Under the pieces are notes generated by a model that saw only the letters and a list, made by a program, of their open reading frames with translations, searched no databases and was not told the origin of the DNA. Both the position numbers and the translations under genes were made by a program. Below are positions 61,062 to 64,000 of a stretch of DNA of 64,000 nt, piece by piece. Numbering within the stretch: position 1 is the stretch's first letter; each line of letters begins with the position of its first letter. Location: assembly GCF_001884105.1 (NCBI RefSeq), contig NZ_MACI01000022.1, forward strand, positions 1 to 64,000, read 5' to 3'. The DNA is from Bacillus luti. Its GTDB lineage: Bacteria; Bacillota; Bacilli; Bacillales; Bacillaceae_G.

Positions 61062-63096
61062 AATTAACCTTCTTTCCACTTTTCCTCATTAACCATAAGA
61101 AATAAGGTGCCCCAAGTACAGCAACGACAAGACCAGAAGGAATTTCTTTCGGATATGCAATTGTTCGTCCTAGTAAGTCAGCAATGGAAAGGAGGATTGC
61201 TCCAAACAGTGCTGAACAGACGAATAGTCTTTGGTGATTCATCCCAACAACGATTCGCGCTAAGTGTGGTGCGACAAGGCCTAAAAAGGCAATCGTACCG
61301 ACAGCAGCGATATTTACTGATGCAAGTAGTGTCGCTAACACGATTAGAGCAAGACGCGTTTTATTTACCGGTTGTCCGAGTCCAGTTGCTAAATCATCCC
61401 CAAGTACAAGAACATCGAGTTGCTTTATTAAGAAAAAGATAATGAGTACGAGAATAAGTGATGGATATAGAATAATATTTTCTAAGTGATTCCATCCTCT
61501 TGCATACGTACTGCCTGATAGCCACGTTAAAGCAGCAGCCACATTTAAATTCGCTCTAACAATAAAGATTTGAATAATTGCTGAGCCAAGCGCGGAAATG
61601 CCAATCCCTATTAAAGCGAGAGCTGTTGGACTAAACCCTGATTTCCAAGAGAAGAAGAGGACAATTCCAACTGCAAGTAGTCCGCCAATAAATGCACCAA
61701 TTGGTAGGAAGAAACCAGGAAGTGCAGGAAAGACATACATAATAGTTAAAGCACCAACACCAGCCCCCGAGGAAATACCAATGATAGAAGGGTCTGCAAG
61801 TGGGTTTCGTAATATACCTTGGAAAACAAGTCCGCTTATTGCAAGGCAAGCGCCAGCAATAGCGGCAACGAGCATTCTTGGTAAACGAAGGTTCATCATC
61901 ATATTTTTGTCAAATTGTGTTAATTGACCTGATATAACATTTGTAATGCTTTCGATATAAGCGTTACTACCAATTGTAACACCAAGAGCAATCGTCACAA
62001 TACAAAGCGTAATAGATATAATGATTACCTTTTTATAAGAGTAATAGCGGGAACTAGCTCCGGCTGCATTTGCACCGTTATCATTCATATATTGTTTCGA
62101 TTTCATCATTCGATACACTAAGTAAATAAGCCAAGGCGATCCAATCATTGCCGTGACTGCCCCAACAGGAAGTTCTGCACCGGTTGGATCTATTAATCTA
62201 CCGACAACATCTGCTCCAAGTAATAAGACTGCCCCCCATAAGAAAGAAGAGAGAAGAAGAGTAAAGTGCTGACGGTAGCCAATAAGACGCATTAAATGTG
62301 GTGCAACTAAGCCCACAAAACCGATTGGTCCAACAACAGTAACAATTACTGCTGTTAAAAAGATTGCGGCAATGAAGGCGATAAGACGTGTTACCGCTAT
62401 TTTTTCACCAAGAGAAACAGCCACATCATCACCAAGTAAGAGAATGTTGAGTTTACGAGACATAAATAGTAAAACTAGGAAAGAAATAATGATAAATGGA
62501 AAAGCAAATTGAACGCCATCCCAGTTATTTTGAATAAGAGACCCAGCTCCCCATAAAAATAAACCAGCTGTTTCATTCTCATAGAACAGTTGCATCGTTC
62601 CAGTAAAGGCAGAAAGCATTAATGTAACGACCATACCAGCTAATGCCATTCTAAGTGGGGTTCCCTTTTTTCCACCAGAAATACGGTATACAAATAAAGC
62701 AGTAATTGCACCACCGATAAATGTGAAAAGAAGTGAGTTAATTTGCAAACCTTTCGGTAAGAAAATTGTAGCAGTTACTAGAAAGAAATATGCGCCAGAG
62801 TGAATACCCATTGTACTGGATTCAGCAAGTGGGTTTTTTGTTAACGTTTGTAAAATAACTCCAGATGCAGCAAGAGCACCTCCGGCTAAAATAGCAATTA
62901 CGGCTCTAGGTAATCGAAGCATGATTAAAGTTTGATGCTCTAGCGATTGATTCGGTGAGATAAGAGCATCCATAATCATACTATAGGAAATGTTCGCTTG
63001 ACCTTGTCCGATATGAATAAAGAAAAGGAGGAGCAAGAGAGCTGCTCCTCCTCCGAATACAAGACTTGCTCGAAGTGTATGTTGTAAGCTATTCAT
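61060..63096 (-). CDS. FhuB-type fused siderophore permease
   Basis: 678 residues, two FecCD/BtuC permease domains in one chain (about 1-330 and 345-678), each with the signature [20 protein letters not shown] or [20 protein letters not shown] and the NPLA(E/D)xxxxGIxSGA motif. The E. coli FhuB has the same fused layout; most Gram-positive importers use two separate chains. It imports an iron-hydroxamate type siderophore with the binding protein encoded 7 bases upstream. No ATPase gene lies in the window, so it must be supplied elsewhere. Confidence 0.88.
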   Translation of the reverse strand: MNSLQHTLRASLVFGGGAALLLLLFFIHIGQGQANISYSMIMDALISPNQSLEHQTLIMLRLPRAVIAILAGGALAASGVILQTLTKNPLAESSTMGIHSGAYFFLVTATIFLPKGLQINSLLFTFIGGAITALFVYRISGGKKGTPLRMALAGMVVTLMLSAFTGTMQLFYENETAGLFLWGAGSLIQNNWDGVQFAFPFIIISFLVLLFMSRKLNILLLGDDVAVSLGEKIAVTRLIAFIAAIFLTAVIVTVVGPIGFVGLVAPHLMRLIGYRQHFTLLLSSFLWGAVLLLGADVVGRLIDPTGAELPVGAVTAMIGSPWLIYLVYRMMKSKQYMNDNGANAAGASSRYYSYKKVIIISITLCIVTIALGVTIGSNAYIESITNVISGQLTQFDKNMMMNLRLPRMLVAAIAGACLAISGLVFQGILRNPLADPSIIGISSGAGVGALTIMYVFPALPGFFLPIGAFIGGLLAVGIVLFFSWKSGFSPTALALIGIGISALGSAIIQIFIVRANLNVAAALTWLSGSTYARGWNHLENIILYPSLILVLIIFFLIKQLDVLVLGDDLATGLGQPVNKTRLALIVLATLLASVNIAAVGTIAFLGLVAPHLARIVVGMNHQRLFVCSALFGAILLSIADLLGRTIAYPKEIPSGLVVAVLGAPYFLWLMRKSGKKVN

Positions 63097-63103
63097 CGTG
63101 TAA

Positions 63104-64000
63104 TCACTTCTTCGCTGTCATTACATCTGCTACTTGTGTTGCTAAAGATTTTGCAGATTCAGGACCACCGAAAATCCAAGTGTCGCCTTTTAATTTATAC
63201 ATTTTGTTTTCTTTTTTGAACTTTAATTCTTCCCAAGCAGGGTTGCCTTTTAGTTGCGTGTCAAAAATGTTATCTTCATCCGCTACAATGTAAATGAAGT
63301 TTGAATCTTGTACACTTTGTAATGATTCTACAGTTGTTTGTTTGAAACCATCTGGCTCAGATTTTCCTGCTTCAAAAGTATTTGTTAAACCTAATTTTTT
63401 TGTAACCTGTAAAGCTACAGAATTGTCAGTTAAGATACGGAATGTTGGCACGTTTTTAGCTGTAAATGCTTGTGTCATTGCGATGTTTTTATCTTTTAAG
63501 TCTGCTTTTTCAATTTTTGCTTTTGCATCAGCGAATGTTTTATCCATATCAGCTAATACTTTTTTACCTTCTTCTTCTTTTCCAACTGCTTTTGCAATTT
63601 GTTTAAATGTTTCTGTCATTTCAGCAAAGTGATCGTTATTGCTTGTTGATGGATCGAACATAACTGTTGGTGCAATTTGTTCTAATTCGTTTTTAATAGC
63701 TTTACCACGGAATGATGCAGTAATAATTAAGTCTGGTTTTAGACGGCTAATTTCTTCTAAGTTTGGTTGTTGACGTGTCCCTACATCTACAACATCTTTA
63801 CTTGGTTTTGTTGGTGTATTTACCCATTTATTATAATTCTTAATGTCTGCCATCCCTACTGGCTGAACACCAAGTGCTAATAAGTCTTCTGAATATACCC
63901 ACTCAAGTACAACAACTTTTTTCGCTGGTTTATCTAATTTTGTTTCCCCTTCAGCGTGTTTAATTGTTATAGCTTGCTTCTTATCGTCTGTCTTTGTTTC
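63104..64000 (-). CDS. Siderophore-binding ABC transporter protein (5' partial)
   Basis: The frame runs off the right edge, so the start and signal peptide are missing; 298 codons remain to the edge, stop excluded. It is a class III solute-binding protein of the iron-siderophore type: [17 protein letters not shown] near the start of the visible part, the [17 protein letters not shown] motif, and a C-terminal lobe ending VADVMTAKK. It is translationally close to the FhuB-type permease (7-base gap). The siderophore is not indicated. Any Fur box would lie beyond the window. Confidence 0.88.
   Translation of the reverse strand, partial: ETKTDDKKQAITIKHAEGETKLDKPAKKVVVLEWVYSEDLLALGVQPVGMADIKNYNKWVNTPTKPSKDVVDVGTRQQPNLEEISRLKPDLIITASFRGKAIKNELEQIAPTVMFDPSTSNNDHFAEMTETFKQIAKAVGKEEEGKKVLADMDKTFADAKAKIEKADLKDKNIAMTQAFTAKNVPTFRILTDNSVALQVTKKLGLTNTFEAGKSEPDGFKQTTVESLQSVQDSNFIYIVADEDNIFDTQLKGNPAWEELKFKKENKMYKLKGDTWIFGGPESAKSLATQVADVMTAKK

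Noticed and set aside
1-64000. CRISPR arrays, tRNA or rRNA genes, prophage or insertion sequence transposases
   Set aside because: None was seen: no regularly spaced repeats, no tRNA-like cloverleaf outside the T-box leaders, and no transposase or phage structural genes.

Overview
The window is a chromosomal segment of a Bacillus cereus group bacterium (B. cereus, B. thuringiensis or B. anthracis type; the sequence alone does not fix the species). The evidence is a low-GC genome with strong GGAGG ribosome binding sites, the Bacillus order phoPR-polA-mutM-ytaF-coaE-gapB-speD-nrdR-dnaB-dnaI-ytxC-thrS-infC-rpmI-rplT, a spore protein gene (sspI), an isd haem-uptake locus with NEAT proteins and sortase B, and two copies of a short repeat flanked by TTTAT that matches the bcr1 element of this group.

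Positions 1-20,200 are core housekeeping: the PhoP/PhoR phosphate two-component system, DNA polymerase I and repair, CoA synthesis, gluconeogenic GAPDH, polyamine synthesis (speD), replication initiation (dnaB, dnaI), threonyl-tRNA synthetase behind a T-box, the infC-rpmI-rplT operon behind an L20-type leader, a dUTPase and an M42 aminopeptidase. Two leaders stand out. The phoR-polA gap has four 11-bp spaced PhoP-like boxes, a short leader ORF and a large terminator just before polA. The speD leader folds into a pseudoknotted structure and carries a perfect anti-Shine-Dalgarno segment.

Positions 20,200-26,300 are accessory: a TetR regulator divergent from an HlyD/MFS (EmrAB-like) efflux pair with several palindromic operators, small membrane proteins, a CPBP protease, an HD phosphohydrolase with a bcr1 element in its leader, and sspI. 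Positions 26,300-43,450 return to core genes: an rRNA methyltransferase, pheST and asnS with T-boxes, rnhC, zapA, cvpA, polX, mutS2, rluF, and a BrnQ-family transporter whose T-box reads threonine.

Positions 43,450-51,780 hold the Fur-controlled isd locus: isdC, a 1,053-residue protein with six NEAT domains, a haem-binding lipoprotein, permease, ATPase and srtB, convergent with isdG. Together they take haem from host proteins, pass it across the wall and membrane, and degrade it. Positions 52,000-59,000 hold an RlmI-like methyltransferase, two small genes, and a two-component system next to an ABC-2 transporter operon (ATPase, 53-residue membrane peptide, permease, DUF4097 protein, second permease) resembling peptide-antibiotic resistance modules. 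A triple 11-bp repeat upstream of the ATPase gene is the likely regulator site. The window ends with a DinB protein, an ECF sigma factor with its partner gene (whose last codons and stop come from a shortened bcr1 copy), and an FhuB-type siderophore permease with its binding protein, which runs off the right edge.
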